From Lacinutrix sp. C3R15 (GTDB lineage Bacteria > Bacteroidota > Bacteroidia > Flavobacteriales > Flavobacteriaceae), in NCBI RefSeq assembly GCF_018860825.1, contig NZ_JAHKPZ010000038.1, positions 142,355 through 206,354 of the forward strand: DNA of 64,000 nucleotides, read 5' to 3'. This document shows positions 30,101 through 37,148 of the stretch, piece by piece. A program made the translations under genes and the position numbers. The first letter of the stretch is position 1. The number at the start of each line of letters is the position of its first letter. The notes beneath the pieces are model-generated. The model had not been told where the DNA came from and searched no databases. It worked only from the letters and a program-made list of their open reading frames with translations.

Positions 30101-30275
30101 CTAAAACAGTTTCGGCATTTGCTCCTGTATAATTTGCAGTCACCTTAATAGTTGGTGGTGCAATATCTGGATATTCCTCTATAGGTAAACTAGTGATACT
30201 GATAACACCTAGCATAACTATGATAATAGAAATTACTGTTGAAAGCACTGGTCTTTCAATAAATGTTTTTAACAT
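27138..30275 (-). CDS. RND multidrug efflux pump, AcrB/HAE1 family
   Basis: 1045 residues, full length for HAE1 pumps. TM1 (FIERPVLSTVISIIIVMLG) is followed by the porter domain, then TM4 with the proton-relay pair D405-D406 (LAIGIVVDDAIVVVEAV). The second half carries the matching lysine segment LIGLLAKNAILIVEFA. The energy source is proton motive force. The substrate range is unknown. It sits between its membrane-fusion protein and outer-membrane channel, in standard order. Confidence 0.96.
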   Translation of the reverse strand: MLKTFIERPVLSTVISIIIVMLGVISITSLPIEEYPDIAPPTIKVTANYTGANAETVLESVIIPIEEQINGVEGMTYITSTASNTGTAEITVYFDQEMDADIAAVNVQNRVARAAPLLPTEVTQTGVVTQKQETSALMFIAMYSESDNYDATFIQNYLKINVIPAMQRISGVGDVSVFSQQDYAMRIWLNPEKLAAYNLIPSDVSAALAEQNLEAAAGSLGQNNGESFSYTLTYSGRFKDEAQYSDIVIKALGNGEFLRLKDIATIELDAQSYASNAMSLGNPAVFMGIFQTKGSNAQEIIENIKTTLEDVKTDLPEGLDIFVPYDTSLFLNASIDKVVSTLLEAFLLVFLVVFIFLQDFRSTLIPAIAVPVSIIGTFFFLNVFGYSINLLTLFALVLAIGIVVDDAIVVVEAVHAKMDEGEHNPKKATLTAMNEISGAIISITLVMAAVFIPVTFVTGPTGVFYEQFGVTLIIAILISAVNALTLSPALCALLFKEHKDDEELKGKSPLKRFYTLFNRGFNATVERYGKSLQFLYKRKFVSVILLIIAGVGIYWASTTTPTGFVPNEDRGIIFANIELPPGASLDRTNAVAKDLYGKIDGLEGIVGVNFIKGRSLISGSGSNYGFGIIKLEDWADREDPSLSAQAITGKLFGIAATIPEANIIFFSPPSIRGFGNASGFEINLLDKYGGEFADLDKANKEFSMALMSHPEIKYATSSFSTNYPQYEMEVNVPLAKEKGVSVTSIFSTLQGYIGGIYASDFSRFGKQFRVYIQALPEDRADESALNSMYVRTDTGEMTPITQFVTLKRVYGPQSVTRFNLLNSTSITGATNDGYSTGDAIRVIEEEVAKLPSNYTVAYSGLTREEVNAGNQTTFIFILSILFVYFLLSAQYESYLLPFAVVLSLPFGVFGAYISTKFFGLENNIYFQIALIMLIGLLAKNAILIVEFALQRRKNGESIVDAAIHGAKARLRPILMTSFAFILGLMPLVLAKGVGSEGNNSIGTGAAGGMLIGTLLGVFVIPILFILFQWLQEKVSSKPAVQTIEE

Positions 30276-30297
30276 GATTAAATATGTTTGAGGTTAA

Positions 30298-31431
30298 CTA
30301 GTTTTTAAATAAAGTTGCTATGGGTTTAATTGCCTCATCAAAAGAAGTTTCTTGAGGAGAAATTACCATTCCGTTTCTTAATTTACCAACACCAGATATT
30401 ACTATTTTATCCTTTGCTGTTAAACCAGATTCTACAACATAAAGGTTGTCAACGGTTCCTTTTACTTTTATAATGGCAGTTGCAATTTTGTTATCTTCAA
30501 CAAGTTTAAAAATCATGACATTACCTTGTTGCTCAAAAGTTGCCGATTGTGGTACCACTATAGCATCTTTATATTCAATAGGAAATCTAATCTTACCGCT
30601 ATTTCCATTGGTTAGAATTTCGTTTGGATTATCAAATGCTGCTCTAATTTGAATGGTACCAGTGCTTTGATTTATTTGACCAGTACTAGTTTGAATACGT
30701 CCTTTTTCAGAATATTCTTTACCATTAGCTAAAATTAAAGTTAAGTCTGGTGCATTTTTAATACGTTCTGCTTTAGTTTTTCCTTCAGAGCGTTGTAAAT
30801 GATCAATATATTGTGCTTCGTTAAAACTGAAAAAAGCATACACTTGGTCAATTTCACTTACTGTTGTTAAAGGTGTTGCATCGCTTGGGCTAATCAAGGC
30901 ACCTTCTCTAAAATTAATAGCACCAACATAACCATCTATAGGACTTTTAATAGTAGCATAACCAATATTAGCAGAAACACCGCTTAAGTTTGCTTTTGCT
31001 TGTTCTAAATTAGCCTTTGCTGTTTCTAGTTGCACAGGACTAATAATGTTTTTTTCTACTAGTGGTATTAATTTATCTACCTCCACTTGCGCCACATTAA
31101 CACGAGCTTTTGCTGCTCCAGCATCTTGACTTAAAGATTGCGTTTCTAATTTAAATAACACTTGCCCTTTACGTACTTTTTGGCCTTCGTCTACATATAC
31201 TTTTTCAATATAACCTGATGTTTTTGCTCTAACATCACTGTTTACTACACCTTCAATAGTTGCAGGATAATCTGTATATCCTGTTACTGTTTTAGGTTGT
31301 ACTTGAGCCACTGGATAAGGCGCAGGAGGAGCTTTTTGTGCTGCTGCTGTTTTGCTTTGCTTTTCACCACAACTCACAATAACTAAGAATAGACTTAGTA
31401 CTAGTATAGCATTTAATTTATTATTTTTCAT
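30298..31431 (-). CDS. RND efflux periplasmic adaptor (membrane fusion lipoprotein)
   Basis: 377 residues with lipobox VIVSC at about 21. The lipoyl/barrel-sandwich halves (VRAKTSGYIEKVYVDEGQKVRKGQVLFKLE and GYVGAINFREGALISP) flank an alpha-hairpin (about 90-150), followed by beta-barrel and membrane-proximal domains. It links the pump to the outer-membrane channel. It starts 12 bases after the GbsR-type regulator. Confidence 0.93.
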   Translation of the reverse strand: MKNNKLNAILVLSLFLVIVSCGEKQSKTAAAQKAPPAPYPVAQVQPKTVTGYTDYPATIEGVVNSDVRAKTSGYIEKVYVDEGQKVRKGQVLFKLETQSLSQDAGAAKARVNVAQVEVDKLIPLVEKNIISPVQLETAKANLEQAKANLSGVSANIGYATIKSPIDGYVGAINFREGALISPSDATPLTTVSEIDQVYAFFSFNEAQYIDHLQRSEGKTKAERIKNAPDLTLILANGKEYSEKGRIQTSTGQINQSTGTIQIRAAFDNPNEILTNGNSGKIRFPIEYKDAIVVPQSATFEQQGNVMIFKLVEDNKIATAIIKVKGTVDNLYVVESGLTAKDKIVISGVGKLRNGMVISPQETSFDEAIKPIATLFKN

Positions 31432-31443
31432 TTGTACCTGACT

Positions 31444-31947
31444 TTAAATATGGAATTTTTTGTTTATTAATTTCTCTCTTAATTCTTTAACAGAAGCCGT
31501 TGCTTCTTCTACAAACTTGACATAATCGTCATGAAAAGTTAAATCGAACTTTTCGTCGTTGTTTTTAATTTTAATTTCGTTTTGGGTTTCTTTATATTTT
31601 TTTATCTCTAGATGAATGATTCGTTCATCATTCCAGTGGCTTACCATTCTATCTACATGTTGAATAATGGTATTTTTATTAATTATAAAATACTTTTTAC
31701 GATCTCCCGTTTTTGTAAAATATTCTATTTTATTTAAATCCTGTAAATGGTTTAGGTGTGTAGAAATGGTGCTTTTACTTGCACATAGTACACTTACCAT
31801 GTCTTCAAAAGTAACACCTCTTTTACCTGTTAGAATGATATAAGCCAAAATACGAGCTGCAACAGGAGCTAATTGCTCTCTGTTTTCTAAATGCACTCCT
31901 AGTTTTTCAACCAAAGCCATTTTTTCTTTGCAAATATTTCCTTTCAT
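31444..31947 (-). CDS. GbsR/MarR-type transcriptional regulator, first gene of the efflux operon
   Basis: 167 residues. A winged helix-turn-helix (about 35-100: APVAARILAYIILTGKRGVTFEDMVSVLCASKSTISTHLNHLQDLNKIEYF) matches the GbsR branch of the MarR superfamily; a helical C-terminal tail follows. The leading position and a dyad in the promoter region suggest autoregulation of the operon. Confidence 0.88.
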   Translation of the reverse strand: MKGNICKEKMALVEKLGVHLENREQLAPVAARILAYIILTGKRGVTFEDMVSVLCASKSTISTHLNHLQDLNKIEYFTKTGDRKKYFIINKNTIIQHVDRMVSHWNDERIIHLEIKKYKETQNEIKIKNNDEKFDLTFHDDYVKFVEEATASVKELREKLINKKFHI

Positions 31948-32006
31948 TTTAATTGTTTTTTTACTGTTTTCTGTTACGAATTACCTGTTCTCAGAAAAAC
32001 GAAACA

Positions 32007-32014
32007 CAAAACTA
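32007..32014 (-). promoter_or_regulatory. Putative -7 box of the efflux operon
   Basis: Minus-strand TAGTTTTG fits TAnnTTTG, 60 bases before the GbsR-type gene. The nearest upstream TTG is 15 bases away (shorter than usual) and lies within the adjoining dyad. Confidence 0.4.
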
Positions 32015-32018
32015 CATA

Positions 32019-32042
32019 TTAGTTCGGAACAAACCGAACCAA
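32019..32042. promoter_or_regulatory. Putative operator dyad of the efflux operon
   Basis: Arms TTAGTTCGG and CCGAACCAA (one mismatch in nine) flank a 6-base spacer, with a perfect GTTCGG/CCGAAC core. It covers the -33 region of the presumed promoter, where a MarR-type dimer would block RNA polymerase. The binding protein is inferred from position. Confidence 0.5.
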
Positions 32043-32067
32043 GCGAAGTTAATTTATTGTTAAATAA

Positions 32068-32095
32068 AAAAGCCAACTGTTAACAGTTGGCTTTT
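32068..32095 (-). terminator. Terminator of pheS
   Basis: A perfect 28-base palindrome centred on GTTAAC, followed by a U-run on the minus transcript, 20 bases after the pheS stop. Confidence 0.88.
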
Positions 32096-32115
32096 AATCT
32101 ATTTTATAGTGCTTA

Positions 32116-33135
32116 TTATAGTGCAGATTTAAACTGCTCTAAAAATCGCACATCATTTTCACTTAACAAGCGAATATCGCTAATTTGGTTAAGCAGCATG
32201 GCAATACGATCTATTCCCATTCCGAAAGCAAAACCTGAATATTCTTTAGAATCGATACCACAATTTTCTAAAACGTTAGGGTCTACCATACCACAACCCA
32301 TAATTTCTAACCAACCTGTTCCTTTGGTGATTTTATAATCGGTTTCTGTTTCTAGTCCCCAATATACATCTACCTCAGCACTTGGTTCTGTAAATGGAAA
32401 GTAAGAAGGACGTAAACGAATTTTAGATTTACCGAACATTTCTGTTGTAAAGTATTGCAGTGTTTGCTTTAGGTCTGCAAAACTAACATCTTTGTCTATA
32501 TACAAACCTTCTACCTGGTGAAAGAAACAATGTGAACGTGCAGAAATTGCTTCGTTTCTGTATACACGACCTGGAGAAATGGTTCTAATTGGTGGTTTAT
32601 TGTTTTCCATATAACGTACTTGCACAGAACTGGTGTGTGTACGTAGTAAAATATCTGGGTCTGTTTGTATAAAAAAAGTATCCTGCATGTCTCTTGCTGG
32701 ATGGTATTCTGGCAAGTTTAATGCTGTAAAGTTGTGCCAATCATCTTCTATTTCTGGACCTTCACTAACGTTAAAACCTATACGAGAAAAGATATCAATA
32801 ATTTCGTTTTTTACAATAGATATTGGGTGTCTTGCTCCTATTTCTATAGGCTCACCTGGACGTGATAAATCTCCGTAAACTCCATTTTCTTCTTCTTTGC
32901 TTTCTAACTCTTCTCTTAAGGCATTTACCTTTTCTTCAGCAGTTTTTTTAAGCTTATTAATGGTTTGACCAAATTCTTTTTTCTGGTCGTTTGCTACATT
33001 TTTAAACTCTGCAAAAAAGTCGTTTAACAATCCTTTTTTTCCTAAGTATTTAATTCTGAATGCTTCAACCTCTTCTTTAGATTGTGCTTTAAATGCTTCT
33101 GCTTCTGCTATAAGTTCTTTTATCTTGTCTATCAT
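32116..33135 (-). CDS. pheS: Phenylalanine-tRNA ligase alpha subunit
   Basis: 339 residues, normal length. An N-terminal coiled coil (about 1-85) precedes the class II catalytic core: HPARDMQDTFF, LRTHTSSVQ, SPGRVYRNEAISARSHCFFHQVEGLYID, and motif 3 SGFAFGMGIDRIAMLL. It charges tRNA-Phe together with PheT, which is not in the window. It is monocistronic here, with its own terminator. Confidence 0.97.
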   Translation of the reverse strand: MIDKIKELIAEAEAFKAQSKEEVEAFRIKYLGKKGLLNDFFAEFKNVANDQKKEFGQTINKLKKTAEEKVNALREELESKEEENGVYGDLSRPGEPIEIGARHPISIVKNEIIDIFSRIGFNVSEGPEIEDDWHNFTALNLPEYHPARDMQDTFFIQTDPDILLRTHTSSVQVRYMENNKPPIRTISPGRVYRNEAISARSHCFFHQVEGLYIDKDVSFADLKQTLQYFTTEMFGKSKIRLRPSYFPFTEPSAEVDVYWGLETETDYKITKGTGWLEIMGCGMVDPNVLENCGIDSKEYSGFAFGMGIDRIAMLLNQISDIRLLSENDVRFLEQFKSAL

Positions 33136-33154
33136 GGTATGTATAAATAGGTGG

Positions 33155-33162
33155 CAAATTTA
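33155..33162 (-). promoter_or_regulatory. Putative -7 box of pheS
   Basis: Minus-strand TAAATTTG fits TAnnTTTG, 19 bases before the ATG. A TTG lies 25 bases upstream, beyond the usual spacer. Confidence 0.35.
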
Positions 33163-33276
33163 AATAAAATATCGGCATTACGTATTGCAAACAACGAACT
33201 AATATTTAAAAAAAGAAGAAGATTACCATAGCAAATAAAATTTTTGCTTGGTAATACCATAAGTTGGTTGTGTTTT

Positions 33277-33353
33277 GCGTTAGCGATTGCAGCATTGTTG
33301 GAGCTCATCTTTGATAGCGACTGCGAAAAGCGCGACCCTTGTGGTAACGCCCT
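33277..33353. repeat. Intergenic repeat with GCGTTA / TAACGC ends
   Basis: It starts TGCGTTAGCGATTGCAGC and ends GCGACCCTTGTGGTAACGCCC, with inverted termini GCGTTA/TAACGC. It is much GC-richer than its surroundings. Its ends resemble those of the stretch at 6113-6270. It is non-coding, between pheS and the 118-residue protein gene. Confidence 0.45.
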
Positions 33354-33355
33354 TA

Positions 33356-33712
33356 TTAGTCTATAAATTCTGTTTCTACAAAGTAGTTTACAATGGCTTC
33401 TTTCATTAAAATGCTTTGTTCTCCTGCTTTTAAGTGTGGTAATGTTGCTTTGGCTTTATAATGTGGCCATCCATCTTCATCAACAAAGTCAAACTCATAA
33501 TAACCATAAGGCGTAAGTACTTTGCAAATTGCAATGTGCATGAGGTCTAGTTTTTGATCTTTTTTAAAGGTTCTGTTTAACTGCCCTAGTTCTTGCACAC
33601 CAATTAGGTAGATTATTGCATCTAAATCTAGTGTGTCTCCATCTGCAAATTGGTTGGATAGTTTTTGAACTACCAAATCCCAACGTTCTTTTAATTCTTG
33701 ATCTCTTGACAT
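33356..33712 (-). CDS. Small conserved protein of unknown function
   Basis: 118 residues, acidic, no signal peptide or membrane segment. Central sequence DLDAIIYLIGVQELGQLNRTFKKDQKLDLMHIAICKVLTPYGYYEFDFVDEDGWPHYKA suggests a compact alpha/beta fold. A -7 box TAACTTTG (33779-33772 on minus) lies 60 bases upstream. I do not recognise the function. The protein-like composition and good codon use argue that it is real. Confidence 0.7.
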   Translation of the reverse strand: MSRDQELKERWDLVVQKLSNQFADGDTLDLDAIIYLIGVQELGQLNRTFKKDQKLDLMHIAICKVLTPYGYYEFDFVDEDGWPHYKAKATLPHLKAGEQSILMKEAIVNYFVETEFID

Positions 33713-33843
33713 ATTCCCTTGAAAGTATTCCCTATGTTTTGGGATGTATTTAGGTTATTTTAAATAAAAGCCAAAGTTACTAAACCTGTGTGTTACTTCA
33801 TTACATCTCTACTTAAAAAAAGGAGAGAAGTTTTGTTATTTAC

Positions 33844-33851
33844 TATATTTG
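33844..33851 (+). promoter_or_regulatory. Putative -7 box of the CvpA-like gene
   Basis: TATATTTG matches TAnnTTTG, 17 bases before the ATG at 33869. Its position argues against the longer frame starting at 33788. Confidence 0.4.
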
Positions 33852-33868
33852 AAAAAATTGTAAGTTTT

Positions 33869-34396
33869 ATGAGCGTTTTAGATATAATTTTAGGTGCATT
33901 ACTCCTTTTTGGGCTGGTTAGAGGTTTTATGAAAGGGCTTTTTGTTGAAGTTGCTTCACTTGTAGCCTTAGTTGCTGGTGTTTATGGCGCTATACATTTT
34001 AGCGGTTTTGCTGCAGAATTTTTAGATAGTAGAGTTGGTTGGGAAGAAAAATATGTGAATATTCTTGCTTTTGCCATCACCTTTGTAGTTATTATATTAG
34101 TAATATCACTAGCAGGAAAAGCATTAACTAAACTGGCTGATTTTGCTGCTTTAGGTATTATTAATAAGTTATTAGGTGGTGTTTTTGGTGCCTTAAAAAT
34201 TGGTTTAATTTTAAGTGTAATTCTTGTTGTTTTTAGTAGAATGAATAATGCTATACCTTTTGTTGGCGAAGAAGATTTAAAGGATTCTATTTTATACAAT
34301 CCGGTAAAATCACTTTCACCAATGATTTTTCCGAGTATTATTAAAGCAGAAGAGCAGGAAGAAAATGTAACACCTGAAGCGGAAACGGAAGCTTAA
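33869..34396 (+). CDS. CvpA-family membrane protein
   Basis: 175 residues from the ATG at 33869 (MSVLDIILGALLLFGLVRGFMKGLFVEVASLVALV). The four hydrophobic segments and the RGFMKGLFVEV motif are typical of CvpA, which in E. coli is needed for colicin V production and envelope homeostasis. The longer frame would add 27 residues before a good promoter-like element and is rejected. Its last 4 bases overlap the end of the opposing reductase gene, with no terminator between. Confidence 0.85.
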   Translation: MSVLDIILGALLLFGLVRGFMKGLFVEVASLVALVAGVYGAIHFSGFAAEFLDSRVGWEEKYVNILAFAITFVVIILVISLAGKALTKLADFAALGIINKLLGGVFGALKIGLILSVILVVFSRMNNAIPFVGEEDLKDSILYNPVKSLSPMIFPSIIKAEEQEENVTPEAETEA

Positions 34397-36576
34397 TAAC
34401 AATCTGTTTTTATCTGTGTTTTAAAAGCAGATAATGGTTGGTTTATGTGTTGTGTGGTAATTGTATTTAAAATTGCTACTACCTCTTTTTGCATAGCTAA
34501 CGAGCCACAAACCATAATAACACCTCTATTTTTTAAGGTTTCTGCTATTTGCAAAGCATCACGTTTTAAAAGAGATTGCACATATATTTTTGGTTCTTCT
34601 TGCGAAAATGCCAAATGTAAAGTACTTAATTGGTTTTTAGTTTGTGCTTCTTTTATTGCAGCACTATACAAGCTAAACGAAGTATTTTGTCTTAAACCAT
34701 AATACAAATGCGTTTCTATATTTTTAGTATTTTGGTCTAGCATACCTAAAAAAGGAGCAATTCCTGTTCCGTTGGCAATTAGAATAACTTTTGATGCTTT
34801 TTTAGGAAAGTGAAAGCCGGTATTTTTTACAATTCGTGCTTTAAAACTATCGTCTTTATTTAAAGTATTTAAAAACCCAGAACCTAATCCGTTTTCATGA
34901 AGCTTGACACTTAGTTGCAATTTTTGGTTTACTTTACCTATAGAATACAAACGCTCTCTATAATCGTTTTTTGGGTAAATTGCCAATAAATCTCCCGATG
35001 TGAATGTATTGGTATTTGGCTTTAATGTGATTAAAAACGTATTGTCTGGATGGTCTTCTGCTTTTGTTTTATTTACAACAGTAAATGAATTGCTTAATCG
35101 TGGTTTTACTGCTAGTTTTTCTTTAGAAATAGATATAGGAAGCTTATGGTTATTATTCCAAAGGGTTACCCATTCTTCAAATGCGGTTATAGATTTATCG
35201 TTGATGGTAAAAACAGATAATTCTTGGGTAAACTGATGCTGCATTTGTGCATCAACATCTATAGCAAATTTGCAAAAATCTAGATATGCTAATGAGCCAA
35301 AACCTACAACAGAATAGCTTATTTCCTGAGTTTGTTTTACAGTTTTTAATTGCTCAAAAAAGGTATTAGCATTGGTTGGTGCTTCGCCTTCACCATAGGT
35401 AGAAGTCATTATAATAAAATGTTCTGCTTTACTAAAAGTAGTATAATTATTAAGTTCTGTAATGTAAACCGATTGGTCTGCTTTTAATAGTTGTTCTTGT
35501 AATTGTATTGCAAATGGTAATGTATTCCCGTTTTCTGAACCTACTAAAATAACATAAGTACAAGCGTCTTTTTTGTACTTGTTTTTAAGTTTAGCTTTTC
35601 TGCGCTTTAATGTCATTGCAAAACCAGAATAGATAAAAAACAAAATATTTGCGGTTGCTATTGCTAATACTAAAGACCATAAAACACTACCTTTTCCTGT
35701 ATGAAGGTTGAGACTTAAACCAGAAAACATAGTAATTAAAGGAGTTTTTATTTCGCTTAAAATTTCACCATTAAATTGATTTACTACTATTTCTCTGTCT
35801 TGAAGAGAAATGGTAAAGTAGTCTTCTACATCTTCTGAAAAAGGAAATTCTATACTTTTTACCTGTGAAAGCCTAGTATTTTTAAAAACTGGAATCTCAA
35901 GAATATTACGTTTTGGTGTTTTTGAAAGGTTTTCAAAATCTATATCATGAGCAATGGTATTTTTTGGAAGCAGATCAAACTTTTCTAACGACAAATAAAC
36001 TCCTGTAACAGTAAGGATAAGGATTGGAATTAACGATAGCCTGCCTAAAACCACATGCCAATATTGGTTAAAGTTCTCGTTTACTATTTTAGAAAAAAAC
36101 CTTTTAAAAGAACCTTGTCTTTTTAGTATTAAAACCGTTCCTGAAATAGTAATTAAGAATAATAAAAACGAGCATAAACCAACAAAGAAACGCCCTGTGC
36201 TTTTTAAAAATAAAGACCTATGAAAATTAGTAACCCATTTAAAAAACTTAGACACTTCTATTTTATCCCCTATAAATAGACCTGTTTCAGGGTTTATATA
36301 TCCATCTAAACTTTCGCCATCCTTAGTAATAACAGAAGCTAAAACAAAATGGTTTGCATCTACTTGCACATCTAAAACCTCTGGGTATTCTGCTTTTAAA
36401 TTAGAAATGGTTTCTGCAAGGGTAATGCTTTCAAAATTTGAAACTTTGTAAGGTTGTAACTGCTCTGAAATTGGCTGAAATGCCAAAATAATTCCAGTTA
36501 CAGAAGCTAATAAAATAAAAACAAAAGAAGATACAGCAAGTGTTAAGTGGCTGTATCTCCAGATGGAAATGGTCAT
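34393..36576 (-). CDS. PepSY-membrane / flavodoxin / ferredoxin-reductase fusion
   Basis: 727 residues from the ATG at 36576. Part 1 (about 1-330) is a PepSY-associated membrane module with four helices and histidines at or near them (WRYSHLTLAV, NFHRSLFLKSTGRFF, YWHVVLGRLSL, LNLHTGKGSVLWS). Part 2 (about 338-480) is a flavodoxin domain with FMN loop VGSENGNT and STYGEGEAPTNA. Part 3 (about 490-727) is an FAD/NAD(P)H reductase with RLYSIG (about 542), NGTGIAPFLGML (about 600) and VIMVCGSLAMQKEV. Inferred role: electrons pass from NAD(P)H through FAD and FMN to a membrane haem or directly to a periplasmic substrate, such as ferric siderophore or haem iron. It is the distal gene of the DUF6607-ankyrin-DUF2271 unit beside a haem receptor. 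The long frame begins with TTG; the ATG is preferred. Confidence 0.85.
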   Translation of the reverse strand: MTISIWRYSHLTLAVSSFVFILLASVTGIILAFQPISEQLQPYKVSNFESITLAETISNLKAEYPEVLDVQVDANHFVLASVITKDGESLDGYINPETGLFIGDKIEVSKFFKWVTNFHRSLFLKSTGRFFVGLCSFLLFLITISGTVLILKRQGSFKRFFSKIVNENFNQYWHVVLGRLSLIPILILTVTGVYLSLEKFDLLPKNTIAHDIDFENLSKTPKRNILEIPVFKNTRLSQVKSIEFPFSEDVEDYFTISLQDREIVVNQFNGEILSEIKTPLITMFSGLSLNLHTGKGSVLWSLVLAIATANILFFIYSGFAMTLKRRKAKLKNKYKKDACTYVILVGSENGNTLPFAIQLQEQLLKADQSVYITELNNYTTFSKAEHFIIMTSTYGEGEAPTNANTFFEQLKTVKQTQEISYSVVGFGSLAYLDFCKFAIDVDAQMQHQFTQELSVFTINDKSITAFEEWVTLWNNNHKLPISISKEKLAVKPRLSNSFTVVNKTKAEDHPDNTFLITLKPNTNTFTSGDLLAIYPKNDYRERLYSIGKVNQKLQLSVKLHENGLGSGFLNTLNKDDSFKARIVKNTGFHFPKKASKVILIANGTGIAPFLGMLDQNTKNIETHLYYGLRQNTSFSLYSAAIKEAQTKNQLSTLHLAFSQEEPKIYVQSLLKRDALQIAETLKNRGVIMVCGSLAMQKEVVAILNTITTQHINQPLSAFKTQIKTDCY

Positions 36577-36652
36577 GCTTTTTAAGTTTATAAAACTTCT
36601 TGACAAAGTCAATACAGAGAGTAGACTAAGCGTGCGAAGTAATACGTTGGTT

Positions 36653-37138
36653 TTAGTTAGGCATTAAACGAACGTAACGTATAAAACCTGTACCTTCATT
36701 TTTACTTTTTACACTTTCTGATGTTAGTTCAAACTCTACATCTTTGGTGTAATATTCTTGATCTTCTACTGCAGTTTCAAAACGAATGCTGTAACCAGCA
36801 TCAATTTTAGAATCTTCAATATCTATAACATTTATACTTCTTGCTCCTCCAGCAATTGTTGCTCCTGTAATAGCGTCAATATTGGTTCTTTTTTTACCGT
36901 AGAATGTCCACCATTGTGAAATATCATGATACCACTCATCATCATCTCCCTGTACATATAAGGTTTTTTCATATTCGCCTTCTGGGTTTATAAGAGAAAT
37001 AACTACATAGGCACCTTCGCCAGAGTAATTAATCATTTGAATCATACATTTATAAGATGTAGATGCTGCTTTTGTTGTAAAGGATAATGTTGCAATTACA
37101 AGAACTCCTAATACTAAAAGTGTTTTTAATGTTTTCAT
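36653..37138 (-). CDS. DUF2271 secreted protein
   Basis: 161 residues with a signal peptide (MKTLKTLLVLGVLVIATLSFTTKA). The mature part begins YKCMIQMINYSGEGAYVVISLINPEGEYEKTLYVQGDD and includes AITGATIAGGARSINV, as in DUF2271 proteins. These often neighbour PepSY proteins and flavin transferases and are thought to be periplasmic. Here it precedes the PepSY-reductase fusion by 76 bases, suggesting a shared periplasmic redox task. No enzymatic residues can be assigned. Confidence 0.8.
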   Translation of the reverse strand: MKTLKTLLVLGVLVIATLSFTTKAASTSYKCMIQMINYSGEGAYVVISLINPEGEYEKTLYVQGDDDEWYHDISQWWTFYGKKRTNIDAITGATIAGGARSINVIDIEDSKIDAGYSIRFETAVEDQEYYTKDVEFELTSESVKSKNEGTGFIRYVRLMPN

Positions 37139-37148
37139 TAGTTACTGT

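Noticed and set aside
33788..33868. Longer start of the CvpA-like protein
   Set aside because: A promoter-like TATATTTG at 33844-33851 lies inside this extension, and CvpA proteins normally begin at the ATG at 33869.
36577..36612. Longer start of the PepSY-reductase fusion at TTG 36612
   Set aside because: The ATG at 36576 begins directly before the first conserved membrane helix; the added 12 residues look non-conserved.
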